Shown here: positions 37,006 to 46,520 of the stretch, one piece after another | Layout of the letters: every line of letters begins with the position of its first letter | Position numbering within the stretch: the stretch's first letter is position 1 | DNA from: Bacteroidota bacterium | GTDB taxonomy: Bacteria > Bacteroidota > Bacteroidia > UKL13-3 | Assembly: GCA_947507965.1 (NCBI GenBank) | Contig: CANNQU010000003.1 | Span: 1-64,000, forward strand | Direction: 5' to 3' | Length of the DNA: 64,000 nt | Position numbers and translations under genes: made by a program | Notes under the pieces: model-generated | The model's database searches: none | The model's input: only the letters and a program-made list of their open reading frames with translations | What the model was told of the DNA's origin: nothing

Positions 37006-38565
37006 TTAGGGCATTTCGTAGGCTACCATCACACTTCCAAAAGCCGGAATGAAAAGTTGATATGCCTGCAAACGCGAAATATGGTTTAGTGAAATGATTT
37101 TTTCAATTCCATTTTTTGTAGATAAGAGGCTTAGGTCTATTCCCGATTCCAAATTTTTTAAATTATGGATGATAAGATATTTTTTGTTGCCAATTTCTCT
37201 TCCATACATTAGAAATCCGTCCTTATGTATGAGTGAAAGGGTTAGCATACCATTGGCTAGTACCTCATCACTATTGCGTAAATGAATTAAATTTTTATAT
37301 ACATGGTAAATAGAATTTGTGTCGGCTATTTGTTCAGAAAGTCGTGCCGTTGTTTTGTTATGATAATTGGGCTCCCAGGTACTATTTGCTTCGTCGTTGG
37401 TTTGCCACAAAAAAGGTTCACGAATGTGTTCGTCGGGTTTTGGGCCATACATTCCTAATTCATCGCCATAATATAAATAAGGGGTGTAGGGCAGGGTAAA
37501 TAAAATGGCAGCAGCTTGCTTTGCTTTGTCTATATTGCCTTCCACCTCATCCATGATACGGGGATTATCATGGTTTGAAAGAATGAGGGCATCGCTAAAC
37601 ATTGGATTATGACGGTCGTAATTTTTATAGGCCTCCAGAAGTTTGGTGGTCATTAAATCTTTTTCTTCTTTGAGAGAAGCCTTAATATTAAACCAACAAT
37701 CGAAATTGAATCCTGCATTTAATCCCGCCTTAAGGTAAGGTGCAATTAAGGTGTCGCCTCCCCACATTTCTCCTACGATATAAAAATCAGGTTTTACTTT
37801 TCGTAGAGTTGTTGAGAACTGTTTCCACCACTCATAGTTTTTATTCCTTTCGGCGTAAGGATAAATATGGCTTGCCGCATCGAGCCGGTAGCCATCAATA
37901 TTACATTCCTTAATCCAGTAAATGGCCGACTCAATGATTTGAGAACGAACGATGTTGTTATCATAATTTAAATCAGGCATCCCTCTCCAGAAATAGCCAT
38001 AATACTTTTCCGATCCTTTAGCATGGTCGTCGAGCCAATGCCAGTGTTCGGGTTCTTTGTTCCAAAGGGTACGATCACTACTCCAGTAGTAATAGTTTTT
38101 ATAGGCAGCATTTCCTTTTGCTGACTCTTTAAACCATTCATGTTCAGAACTTGTGTGATTGGCTACAAAATCCAAGATGATCTTAATGTTAACCTTGTGT
38201 GCTTCTTCAACGAGCTGTTTTAACTCGGCCAAAGTGCCACATTCAGGATCAATTGCATAATAGTTCGTAATATCATATTTATGATACGTTGGTGATTCAA
38301 AAATAGGAGTGAGCCATATGGCTCCAATTCCTAAATCTTTCAAATACGGAAGTTTCTTTCGAATACCATTTAAATCGCCTTTACCATCGCCATTACCATC
38401 GGCAAACGACCGAGTGAAAACCTGATAAACCACCTGATTGGGAAACGTCGCATGAAGCCATTTTTCTGATGACGTTTGATTCTTATTTTCCAATTTTTGC
38501 GACATCATGATTTTCAATGGCAATACCATTATAAGCGTAATAAATACAGTATAATAGGTTCTCAT
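37006..38565 (-). CDS. GH13 family alpha-amylase
   Basis: VVYQVFTRSFADGNGDGKGDLNGI, DFVANHTS, GYRLDAASH, IVGEMWGG, LSNHDNPR; start ATG 38565 preferred (MRTYYTVFITLIMVLPL) over 38730. Confidence 0.93.
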   Translation of the reverse strand: MRTYYTVFITLIMVLPLKIMMSQKLENKNQTSSEKWLHATFPNQVVYQVFTRSFADGNGDGKGDLNGIRKKLPYLKDLGIGAIWLTPIFESPTYHKYDITNYYAIDPECGTLAELKQLVEEAHKVNIKIILDFVANHTSSEHEWFKESAKGNAAYKNYYYWSSDRTLWNKEPEHWHWLDDHAKGSEKYYGYFWRGMPDLNYDNNIVRSQIIESAIYWIKECNIDGYRLDAASHIYPYAERNKNYEWWKQFSTTLRKVKPDFYIVGEMWGGDTLIAPYLKAGLNAGFNFDCWFNIKASLKEEKDLMTTKLLEAYKNYDRHNPMFSDALILSNHDNPRIMDEVEGNIDKAKQAAAILFTLPYTPYLYYGDELGMYGPKPDEHIREPFLWQTNDEANSTWEPNYHNKTTARLSEQIADTNSIYHVYKNLIHLRNSDEVLANGMLTLSLIHKDGFLMYGREIGNKKYLIIHNLKNLESGIDLSLLSTKNGIEKIISLNHISRLQAYQLFIPAFGSVMVAYEMP

Positions 38566-38622
38566 ATCGAGTGTGAAGTTAAAATAAATATCCAACCTCG
38601 ACGAACGGGTTTGCAGAATAAC

Positions 38623-38660
38623 AAAAAAAAGTCTTCCTGCATTGCAGAAAGACTTTTTTA
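38623..38660 (-). terminator. Intrinsic terminator downstream of T9SS starch-binding-like gene
   Basis: AAAAAAAAGTCTTCCTGCA/TTGCAGAAAGACTTTTTT near-palindrome. Confidence 0.85.
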
Positions 38661-38677
38661 ATAGATGATTTATCGAA

Positions 38678-40375
38678 TTACTTAATACTAAGTTTCTCGG
38701 TAGCACGGGTATTGTTACCCATAATGTCAACGATATAAATCCCGGTTGGCAAGTCGCCTTTCGTGATGGTTAATTTACCTGTAATATCCGTGTAAGAACG
38801 TACCAGTTTACCAGTAACGTCGATGATATTTACGGAGTACGAACCAGTACCTAATTCAATAGAGGTGGTGTTGGTCATTGGATTTGGAAACATACGGAAA
38901 CTTTCATTTCTGCCATTATAGCTAATAGCTGAGATGCCTTTCGTGCATTTACCAAATACATAATAAATGGTTGATGCTCCTGCAGGACGAGCATAAACGC
39001 GTTGGTAACCGATACCTGAAGGTGATAAACAAGTTCTTCCCGCAGCAGCAGTATCATACACTTCGTCGGCAGCGTCATTAGCAAAATTGTAGTAGATGGT
39101 TCCAGGGCAAATAGAGTCGATAGAAACTTGATATGCTTTACCACCGGTATTCGGTACTGCTGCCATTTCTATTTTACCTCCTGTTGCTCCTTTAAGCCAT
39201 GAATTACTTCCTCTGCCTACCAAGTATATTTTAGTTCCTGGAGTAATTGTAGTTCCTGCGAAATCAACTTTAAACGTAACTTTCGAAGATGCCGGCGGAG
39301 CTGTACATGTGGTATTTTTACCAAAGCAATTCACAGGCAAGGTAGAAGTAGCTACAATATTTAAGGCACGATTACCACTTGAAATCCATCCGATTTGTTC
39401 CCAACTTACCACACCTTTACTCCAAACGCGATATTTGTAATCGATAGATGTACCGCTATCAAATGCATTTATGGTTAGGCTATAAACGCTGGTAGCACCA
39501 ACTTTTGCCATTTTTTGTCCTGGATTACCCCAGTTGCCTAACAAAGCGTGTCCACCGGTTACATCTACTGAGTCAATGGTTCCACAAGCAATTTCTTCTG
39601 CAATATCGGTGTTAAAGGTTACATTGTATTTTGGAAGGTTTAATACACAATTTGCACATTCGCTGAAACATATTGGAGTTAAAACGAGAGCTGAAGTAGT
39701 TACGGCTAATACACGGTTACCACCAGAAGGTGCGCAGCTTCCCGGTACACTTTCCCAACCACCTGTGCCATTTTTGAATTTGTATTCGTAGTTGCCTGCT
39801 GAAAGCCACATTTGACCTTCATAAACTTTACCGCTTGCATCTAAATTTAGCAATTGCGATTTATCACTCCAGCCATTGAAAGCACCGGCTGCCAAAACTC
39901 CTGCAGGATCAATGCTGGCTGCTTTTGCCATATTTACACGTACACGAACATATTGTTTGTTGTATCCGAATGACGAGAAAGCTGCTGAAGACAGACCTTG
40001 CCAAGAAACTAAAATAGTATCTTTCGATTTAGTGGTATCCACGGTAAACCAACGATTTCCGTTTCCTCCGCCTACCTGAGCGTCTGTTGGAACATTTTCT
40101 GCATTTCCGGCAGCTGAATTCCAGTCGGTGCCATTAATGAATTTGTACTCCACTTTCCCCGGGGTGGTGGTGGTGAATGAATAATAGTAAACTTGTGTTG
40201 TAGGGATATTTGCTAATGCTGTTGTTGATGGGCTCCACGACTGGAAACTACCGGCAATATGCATTCCATTGGCATGAACAGTTTGTCCGGTCATATCAAC
40301 TGCAAATAAAATTGTTGTGGCATTTGCAAGGTTTAGAAATGCAATAGCACTTAATAAAAGTAAAAAACGTTTCAT
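38678..40375 (-). CDS. Secreted protein with about four tandem starch-binding-like (CBM20/48-type) Ig-fold modules and T9SS type A sorting domain
   Basis: Repeated pattern (YKF.NG..W...GGNR...V; GAFNGWSDKS; GNWGNPGQKM); C-term FRMFPNPMTNTTSIELGTGSYSVNIIDVTGKLVRSY...LPTGIYIVDI. Confidence 0.85.
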   Translation of the reverse strand: MKRFLLLLSAIAFLNLANATTILFAVDMTGQTVHANGMHIAGSFQSWSPSTTALANIPTTQVYYYSFTTTTPGKVEYKFINGTDWNSAAGNAENVPTDAQVGGGNGNRWFTVDTTKSKDTILVSWQGLSSAAFSSFGYNKQYVRVRVNMAKAASIDPAGVLAAGAFNGWSDKSQLLNLDASGKVYEGQMWLSAGNYEYKFKNGTGGWESVPGSCAPSGGNRVLAVTTSALVLTPICFSECANCVLNLPKYNVTFNTDIAEEIACGTIDSVDVTGGHALLGNWGNPGQKMAKVGATSVYSLTINAFDSGTSIDYKYRVWSKGVVSWEQIGWISSGNRALNIVATSTLPVNCFGKNTTCTAPPASSKVTFKVDFAGTTITPGTKIYLVGRGSNSWLKGATGGKIEMAAVPNTGGKAYQVSIDSICPGTIYYNFANDAADEVYDTAAAGRTCLSPSGIGYQRVYARPAGASTIYYVFGKCTKGISAISYNGRNESFRMFPNPMTNTTSIELGTGSYSVNIIDVTGKLVRSYTDITGKLTITKGDLPTGIYIVDIMGNNTRATEKLSIK

Positions 40376-40418
40376 ATAGATTGAAAATTAAAAATTTAAG
40401 TGGTAAATATACAAATAA

Positions 40419-41279
40419 TTATTTGCATTCAAAATATTTCGGATCATTATTTCCTACACTTCTATCAATTCCGCCATTATAGTTTTGGCGTCGAACGATA
40501 AATTGGGCCGAAACAATGGTTTTCCCAGAGGGCACTCCAAAGAACTCTCGAGGAATCATGGTAAGCTTAAACTGCCCTGAAAATTGTCCTTCCGTAATTT
40601 TTGTCATCTTTAAACCCGGCACGGTTCCAACATCAAAAAAGCCTGCTTTTTCTAAAAAAGTAGTATCACTGAGGGTTATTTTAGCATATAGATAACAGTC
40701 GTTGGCATCAAGATTTCGCATGGCTACGTTACGTTCTACCGGGTTATTATACATTACGGTTACAATTTCATCGGTAAAGGCGCACTTGGGTAGAGTATAA
40801 ATCGTATCCCTTTCAATAGGTGCTAATACTTTAATATTTAAGTCTTCGGTTTTTAGGTCGGGGGCACCATATCCGCCACCATCTTTAGGTTTTACCAAGA
40901 AGGAGATTCCTTTGGCGTAAACATCGCCTTGCGAAACACCATAAAAATCGGTAGGAATCATCTCGTAATAGTAAACCTTGGGTCCTTTCGTAGGGTCGGC
41001 GGTTAATTTTAAATTGTCGTTCGAGTTTTTCCAGGGCTGTGTGCCGGTACCATTCACATTGGCGTCGTTGGCCGGCAGCTCCCGTGGATTCCAAGTCCAC
41101 ATATAAAATGGACCGGTGAGACCGGCCAACGATGGATTGGTTACTTTCGATAAATCGACATAGATTCGGCAAACCGATCGAACATCGGTGGTTGGCCCAG
41201 GTTCAATCCAAGCAGCTTGGGCATTGGTATTAATAATTGCAATGATGCAAAGTGAAATAAACAGAATAAACTTTTTCAT
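40419..41279 (-). CDS. Secreted protein of SusC/D locus with two related domains
   Basis: Signal peptide; repeated MIP..F.GV..G......F.V; located between SusD and T9SS starch-binding-like gene. Confidence 0.75.
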   Translation of the reverse strand: MKKFILFISLCIIAIINTNAQAAWIEPGPTTDVRSVCRIYVDLSKVTNPSLAGLTGPFYMWTWNPRELPANDANVNGTGTQPWKNSNDNLKLTADPTKGPKVYYYEMIPTDFYGVSQGDVYAKGISFLVKPKDGGGYGAPDLKTEDLNIKVLAPIERDTIYTLPKCAFTDEIVTVMYNNPVERNVAMRNLDANDCYLYAKITLSDTTFLEKAGFFDVGTVPGLKMTKITEGQFSGQFKLTMIPREFFGVPSGKTIVSAQFIVRRQNYNGGIDRSVGNNDPKYFECK

Positions 41280-41305
41280 CTTCTTAACTTTCTAAATTTT
41301 AATAA

Positions 41306-41800
41306 TTACAATCGTACAAACTCCCATATATAAGAGTAGGCTATATTTTTAACTCCCTTTTTGAAATAATAGAATGACTTTTTCAATTTCAAGCTAGCAT
41401 CCGTAGGTCTGATGGTGCTTCCTAAAAGGAAGGTGTCTTTTACATTATTGGAATAATTGATTCGAATAGAAGTAGGATAACTATTATTATCAAAACTCCA
41501 GGTTCCACTGCCTGTTCCAAAATAGTTTTTCACGGTTCCGCTCGTCACGGCCGTAAAGTTAGTTTCTGTAAACGTAATGGTTGGCAGGGTTTTGGTTTTA
41601 TAGAAATCAGTGATGTCCAGCTTATCAGGAGAGGTAGCTGCCTCATCAATAACATAAGCATGACTCAAAATCCAAGTTGCCTGAAGCCCTTGCATTTTGC
41701 TGGGTTCATTGCCAATATCGTTGAACTTCTTTGGACGGCACGAAAATGTACTAATGGATAATAGTAAAAAGAAGACAGAAAATTTTAAGATACGTTTCAT
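41306..41800 (-). CDS. Small lipoprotein, lipocalin-like
   Basis: FSCRPKKF lipobox; GTGSGTWSFDNNSYPTSIRI; directly downstream of susD. Confidence 0.7.
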   Translation of the reverse strand: MKRILKFSVFFLLLSISTFSCRPKKFNDIGNEPSKMQGLQATWILSHAYVIDEAATSPDKLDITDFYKTKTLPTITFTETNFTAVTSGTVKNYFGTGSGTWSFDNNSYPTSIRINYSNNVKDTFLLGSTIRPTDASLKLKKSFYYFKKGVKNIAYSYIWEFVRL

Positions 41801-41812
41801 GATATTTTTTAA

Positions 41813-43198
41813 TTAATTGCAACCCCCTTCAGGGTTCATTTGAAATCCTTTAATAGTACTTTCTGATGCAGGAAATTGTAAGGTTAATCCGTTACAGTTC
41901 CACGGGGCGTTTCGAATACGAACATTAAGTTCACCTTTTGCACCCATGCGTTTGAGCTGTTGTACACGATCGCCTTCCATTGACATCTCTAGGCGTCGTT
42001 CCATGCGAGCCGCCACTTTTATTGTTTCGGCGCCACTGCCGAAGGATATGTTTTGTGAGATTCCACCAAAAGCTCTAGATAGAATTGAATTAACGTCGGT
42101 GATAGCAACCGATAGGTTAGTGTTTGTTTCTGCTAATGCTTCGGCTCGCATAAGTAACATATCGGTTAGGTAAAGAACAGGGATGTTAAAGTAATTCGAA
42201 TCAAATTTTAAAGAACGAAACCCCCCTACGCAAGGTGCATAGTAAACGCTTCGCTTGTCCCCTGTTCTTGATGTGGCTTCGGCATACAGGTTGGCAGAAA
42301 CGCCAATCTGAGGTTGATTTGAACCGACATCATGGTAGTTTCCACGGATATCACCCGATTTTTGATCATTGTTTGCCGACTTAATATAGAAGATCATTTC
42401 TTTTTTGGCACCTACCGAGTTGTCGTAAATATTGACACTATCGGCGAGCCCAAATTTACCTGAGTTTACAATGTCATTCACTTGTGTAATTACCCCGGCA
42501 AAATTATTCATCTGGAAATATACTTTAGCCAATAAGGCTTTGGCTGCGTATTTCGTTGCATTGGTATTATTCAAATTGATTTCAGCTAAATCAGGAATAG
42601 CTTCTGTTAAATCTTTGATTATGAAATCATAGGATTCTTTACAGGTACTTCTCTTGGTTACTTCGGGAAGTGAATTTTTGCGTAATGGAACACCTAAATG
42701 CGAATTGTCGGTGGTAAAGCCGTAAGGTTGAGCAAAATATCGAACAGCTGTAAAATGACCCAGTGCTCTCATGAATTTTGCTTCGGCGATCATGCGTGCT
42801 TTTTCCGAAGCAGTAAAATCAGGAACAATATCAATAAAATCTAAAACCGTATTCGCCTTGTAAATTATTTTATACATATCGCCATAAAAACCACCAATAG
42901 AAGTGTTAAAAAAGATGGTTGCTCGATTATATACCTCATTATAATCGTTGTTCGATTTGGGTGCAATTACGTTGTCGGATAATAACTCGCCATAATATTG
43001 CACCCTTCCGTTAAACAAGTTAGAAATATTGTCGTAGCCGGCATTGAGTACTTCTTGTACATCCGATGGTTTTTTCAAAGCATCAGCTTTTCTAACTTGT
43101 GTGGGGTCGTTTGGATCGACATCAAACATTTTTTTACAGCTAAAGAAAGCCGTAAGCAGTAAAAAAGAGCCTATTAAATATAGTGTGTTACGTTTCAT
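41813..43198 (-). CDS. susD-like: RagB/SusD family nutrient uptake outer membrane lipoprotein
   Basis: AFFSCKKMFDVDPNDPTQ, FMRALGHFTAVRYFAQPYG, AKALLAKVYFQM, LLMRAEALAE. Confidence 0.94.
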   Translation of the reverse strand: MKRNTLYLIGSFLLLTAFFSCKKMFDVDPNDPTQVRKADALKKPSDVQEVLNAGYDNISNLFNGRVQYYGELLSDNVIAPKSNNDYNEVYNRATIFFNTSIGGFYGDMYKIIYKANTVLDFIDIVPDFTASEKARMIAEAKFMRALGHFTAVRYFAQPYGFTTDNSHLGVPLRKNSLPEVTKRSTCKESYDFIIKDLTEAIPDLAEINLNNTNATKYAAKALLAKVYFQMNNFAGVITQVNDIVNSGKFGLADSVNIYDNSVGAKKEMIFYIKSANNDQKSGDIRGNYHDVGSNQPQIGVSANLYAEATSRTGDKRSVYYAPCVGGFRSLKFDSNYFNIPVLYLTDMLLMRAEALAETNTNLSVAITDVNSILSRAFGGISQNISFGSGAETIKVAARMERRLEMSMEGDRVQQLKRMGAKGELNVRIRNAPWNCNGLTLQFPASESTIKGFQMNPEGGCN

Positions 43199-43212
43199 GT
43201 GGTAATAATTAA

Positions 43213-46200
43213 TTAGAAGCCAATTACAATGGAAATACTATTGGTTCGCTCTTGTGGGGGGGTTAAATAAGTAATATTTGGGCTGGTGTTTCGGTCGGTG
43301 GCATTTTCAAAATCGCGCACTACTTCCGGGTCAAGACCTCTAAATTTGGTGAACAAGAATACATTAGTTGATACGAATCCAATTCTTGCTGACGCCAGTT
43401 TTGCTTTCTTCAATTGTTTTTCAGTTAACGAATAGTATAAACTCAAACTACGTAAACGCATATAAGAGGCATCTTTTAGCCATAGGTCGGTATTTATCCA
43501 AGGCGTTGCCGAACCATAAGTTGCTTTATCTTGTGTAAGAATAGGATAGGCGGCATTATCGCCGGGTTTTTGCCAACGGTCGAACTGGTCTTGCGTATGA
43601 TTCCAATTATCGGAGTCGTAGGTTCCAAGTTGACGCTTAGAGGAAGAGTCATAAATTTTACCACCAATACTATAAACAAAATTGACATCCAACTCCCAGT
43701 GGTTGTAAATTAAGGTGTTGCTCCACCCTCCATATGCTTTCGGGTAAATATTGCCTACTGGAACTCTATTGGCAGGGTCCCATTTATAGGTTTCATTTCC
43801 CTGCTTATCAAAATAAATGGGTTTGCCATTGGTTGGGTCAATTCTTGAAAATCGAACCAGGTAATTGGTACCCACTGGTTGTCCTTCCACTATTCGCGTA
43901 TCATTGGTTCCCCCACTCACCGCTTCCTCTGTATAAGATCCAATATCCAAAACTTTATTATAATTGCGAGCGATATTAAAGTCGATGGTGAACCTTAATT
44001 TGTTGCCATCAACAACGCGAAGCTTCGTGGCAAATTCGATACCTTGATTGTTTATTTTCCCTACGTTGGCTGCATAGTTTCCCGATTGGAAACCATAATA
44101 ATTAGGAACACTCACGCTTAAGATTACATCTTTCGTGTTTTTGTTGTAATATTCCAATACCCCGGTAATGCGCTCAGAAAAGAGCGAAAAATCGAAGCCA
44201 ATATCAAAGGTGGTCGTCGTCTCCCAATGGAAATCAGGATTCTCATATATTTCAACATAACGAGAAGGAACTCCATTATAAACGTTAGGGTTTACTTTGT
44301 ACCGACCCCACCATGGATACGACCCTCCAAAATTTGAGTTCCCCGACTTTCCAAAACTAGCACGAGCTTTTAAGAAGGTAAGTGTTTTGTTTTCTTTTAA
44401 AAATTTCTCATCGCTTATAATCCAACCTGCACCAATGGCAGGGAAGAAACCCCAACGGTAGTTTTCTCCGAACGTAGAGGAGTAATCGGCACGCCCATTG
44501 AGAGAAATAAAATATTTGTCTTTTAATGAGTAATTCACTCGTCCAAAATAACTATCAAATACCGAAATGCTTTTACTTAAAACGTTGGTTCCTATTTTTA
44601 AGTTAGAGTCGACTGGTGTGGTATTGTATAGTGGGCCTAAAATATTATTATATTCTAAATATTTGAAAGCCGATTTTGTTCTCTGGTATTCACTTCCTAA
44701 TAAATAAGAAAGCTTTTGATCACTTTTCAATGTTTGCGAATAGGAGGCCGTAGCTATAATATTATAGTTGTTTGTGTAGGTAGCACCGCGTTTTGCAATG
44801 CCTTTAGTTTGTTTCACCAAGGCCGTATCTTCATACACATCATCGGTATTATCTAAATAGTCATAGTTGCCATTAAGATGGAAGATCAAATTCTTGATCG
44901 GTGTTATATCTAAAACTAAACCCTGTAATGTTCGCTGTTGTTGTGTTCTCTGCGTTTTATTCTCTCTCATAAATACGGGGTTGTTATTGGGGCCAGCTCC
45001 CGTAAACCATCCACCATCGCTATTTTTTATTGGATATATGGGAAGTGCCGTGCTCATGGCCGCTCCCATTCCTCCTCCCCAGCCCCCATCTACGCGTTTG
45101 TTTATTCCATTAACATAAGAACCTAAATATGAAAGCTTTACATTTTTGGTCAGTTGATAATCTAAGTTGGCTCTGAGTGTCGATCGTAAATAAGCATCAC
45201 CGATAATATAGGTAGAATTATTATCATGGGTAGTATTCACATAGAGGTTTAATTTTTTATTGGCGTATGAGGTTCCTAAGCTATAGGTTTGTTTAAACCC
45301 GATATGGGTAGTTTCTTTAACCCAATCGGTATTCGTAGCCTGTGCCTGATCCCAAGATAAGCCTGCTGGCAATATGGGGTGTCCAACGCCTCCATCATTT
45401 TCAAAAGCCTCCTGCAACATTTGCAAGTACTCTTTATTGTTCATCATTTTTGGGCGCGAGGCCATAGTAGAAATCCCTTCACGAATCGAAAGATCAAATC
45501 GCAAGCCTTTCTTTTTAGCTCTTTTTGTGGTAATAATGATTACACCGTTTGAACCACGGGAACCATAAATAGCTGTTGCTGCGGCATCTTTAAGTATTTC
45601 GATGGATTCAATGTCATCGGGGTTTAGAGTTGCTAATGGGTTATTGTTTTTGCCACCGCCGTTTCCTTTATCGGTTGCATTTTGCATGAAATAATCCTGA
45701 GAAATAGGAATGCCATCCACCACATAAAGTGGGTCGCTACCGGCACTTACCGAAGCGATACCTCTGATTTTTACTACTGCGGCCGCCCCAGCTAGTCCGC
45801 TTCCTATGGATACCTGCACGCCTGCTGCTTTTCCTTGTAATGCGGCCTCTACACTTGGCAAAGGAATGGCGGTTAGTTCTTTGCTTCCAATTTTTGCCAC
45901 TGCACCGGTTACCTCCCTTCGCACCTGTGTGCCGTAACCTACCACGACCACCTCGTTGAGGTTTTTGTTGTCGGTTTGCATCTCGAATTTTATGGTCTTA
46001 ATTTCCCCTGCAGCAAGCTTTACGGCCTGTTTATTCGTTTGATACCCTAAATAGGTGGCTACCATCACATAGTTACCGGCGGCTAAACTTTTAAATTCGA
46101 AATTCCCATCCGCGTCCGTATTTTGGGCGGTGGTTGTTCCGTCGATTCGAACAATAGCAAAAGCCATGGGTTCGCTCTTCTCGTCGAGCATTTTTCCTTT

Positions 46201-46290
46201 TATGGAGGCGGTATTCTGTGCTTTTAATTGCGCTGAAAAAAACAGCAAACAAAACAATACAAAGAAGCGGTGAAGTATTTTTGAATTCAT
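43213..46290 (-). CDS. susC-like: SusC/RagA family TonB-linked outer membrane protein
   Basis: N-terminal carboxypeptidase-like repeat, NEVVVVGYGTQVRREVTGAVAKIGSKEL plug motif, DPLYVVDGIPI, ESIEILKDAAATAIYGSRGSNGVIIITTK. Confidence 0.96.
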   Translation of the reverse strand: MNSKILHRFFVLFCLLFFSAQLKAQNTASIKGKMLDEKSEPMAFAIVRIDGTTTAQNTDADGNFEFKSLAAGNYVMVATYLGYQTNKQAVKLAAGEIKTIKFEMQTDNKNLNEVVVVGYGTQVRREVTGAVAKIGSKELTAIPLPSVEAALQGKAAGVQVSIGSGLAGAAAVVKIRGIASVSAGSDPLYVVDGIPISQDYFMQNATDKGNGGGKNNNPLATLNPDDIESIEILKDAAATAIYGSRGSNGVIIITTKRAKKKGLRFDLSIREGISTMASRPKMMNNKEYLQMLQEAFENDGGVGHPILPAGLSWDQAQATNTDWVKETTHIGFKQTYSLGTSYANKKLNLYVNTTHDNNSTYIIGDAYLRSTLRANLDYQLTKNVKLSYLGSYVNGINKRVDGGWGGGMGAAMSTALPIYPIKNSDGGWFTGAGPNNNPVFMRENKTQRTQQQRTLQGLVLDITPIKNLIFHLNGNYDYLDNTDDVYEDTALVKQTKGIAKRGATYTNNYNIIATASYSQTLKSDQKLSYLLGSEYQRTKSAFKYLEYNNILGPLYNTTPVDSNLKIGTNVLSKSISVFDSYFGRVNYSLKDKYFISLNGRADYSSTFGENYRWGFFPAIGAGWIISDEKFLKENKTLTFLKARASFGKSGNSNFGGSYPWWGRYKVNPNVYNGVPSRYVEIYENPDFHWETTTTFDIGFDFSLFSERITGVLEYYNKNTKDVILSVSVPNYYGFQSGNYAANVGKINNQGIEFATKLRVVDGNKLRFTIDFNIARNYNKVLDIGSYTEEAVSGGTNDTRIVEGQPVGTNYLVRFSRIDPTNGKPIYFDKQGNETYKWDPANRVPVGNIYPKAYGGWSNTLIYNHWELDVNFVYSIGGKIYDSSSKRQLGTYDSDNWNHTQDQFDRWQKPGDNAAYPILTQDKATYGSATPWINTDLWLKDASYMRLRSLSLYYSLTEKQLKKAKLASARIGFVSTNVFLFTKFRGLDPEVVRDFENATDRNTSPNITYLTPPQERTNSISIVIGF

Positions 46291-46520
46291 GTAAATATGA
46301 TTCTATAAAATTGGTTATTACGACGTAAGGCACACAAAGTGAAGCTACAATTGTACATGTATTTTGCTTAAACTCCAAATTAAGTTTAGACTATTTTTTG
46401 ATTTAAGTAAAATTTGTTCTTCGTTACCGAATATCCTGTGCCCCAAGGAGAATATTTTTTACCTCGTTTTTATTCAGAAAAATATCGTTTTTTTGAAACT
46501 CCAAAAAAAATCCAGGTATT

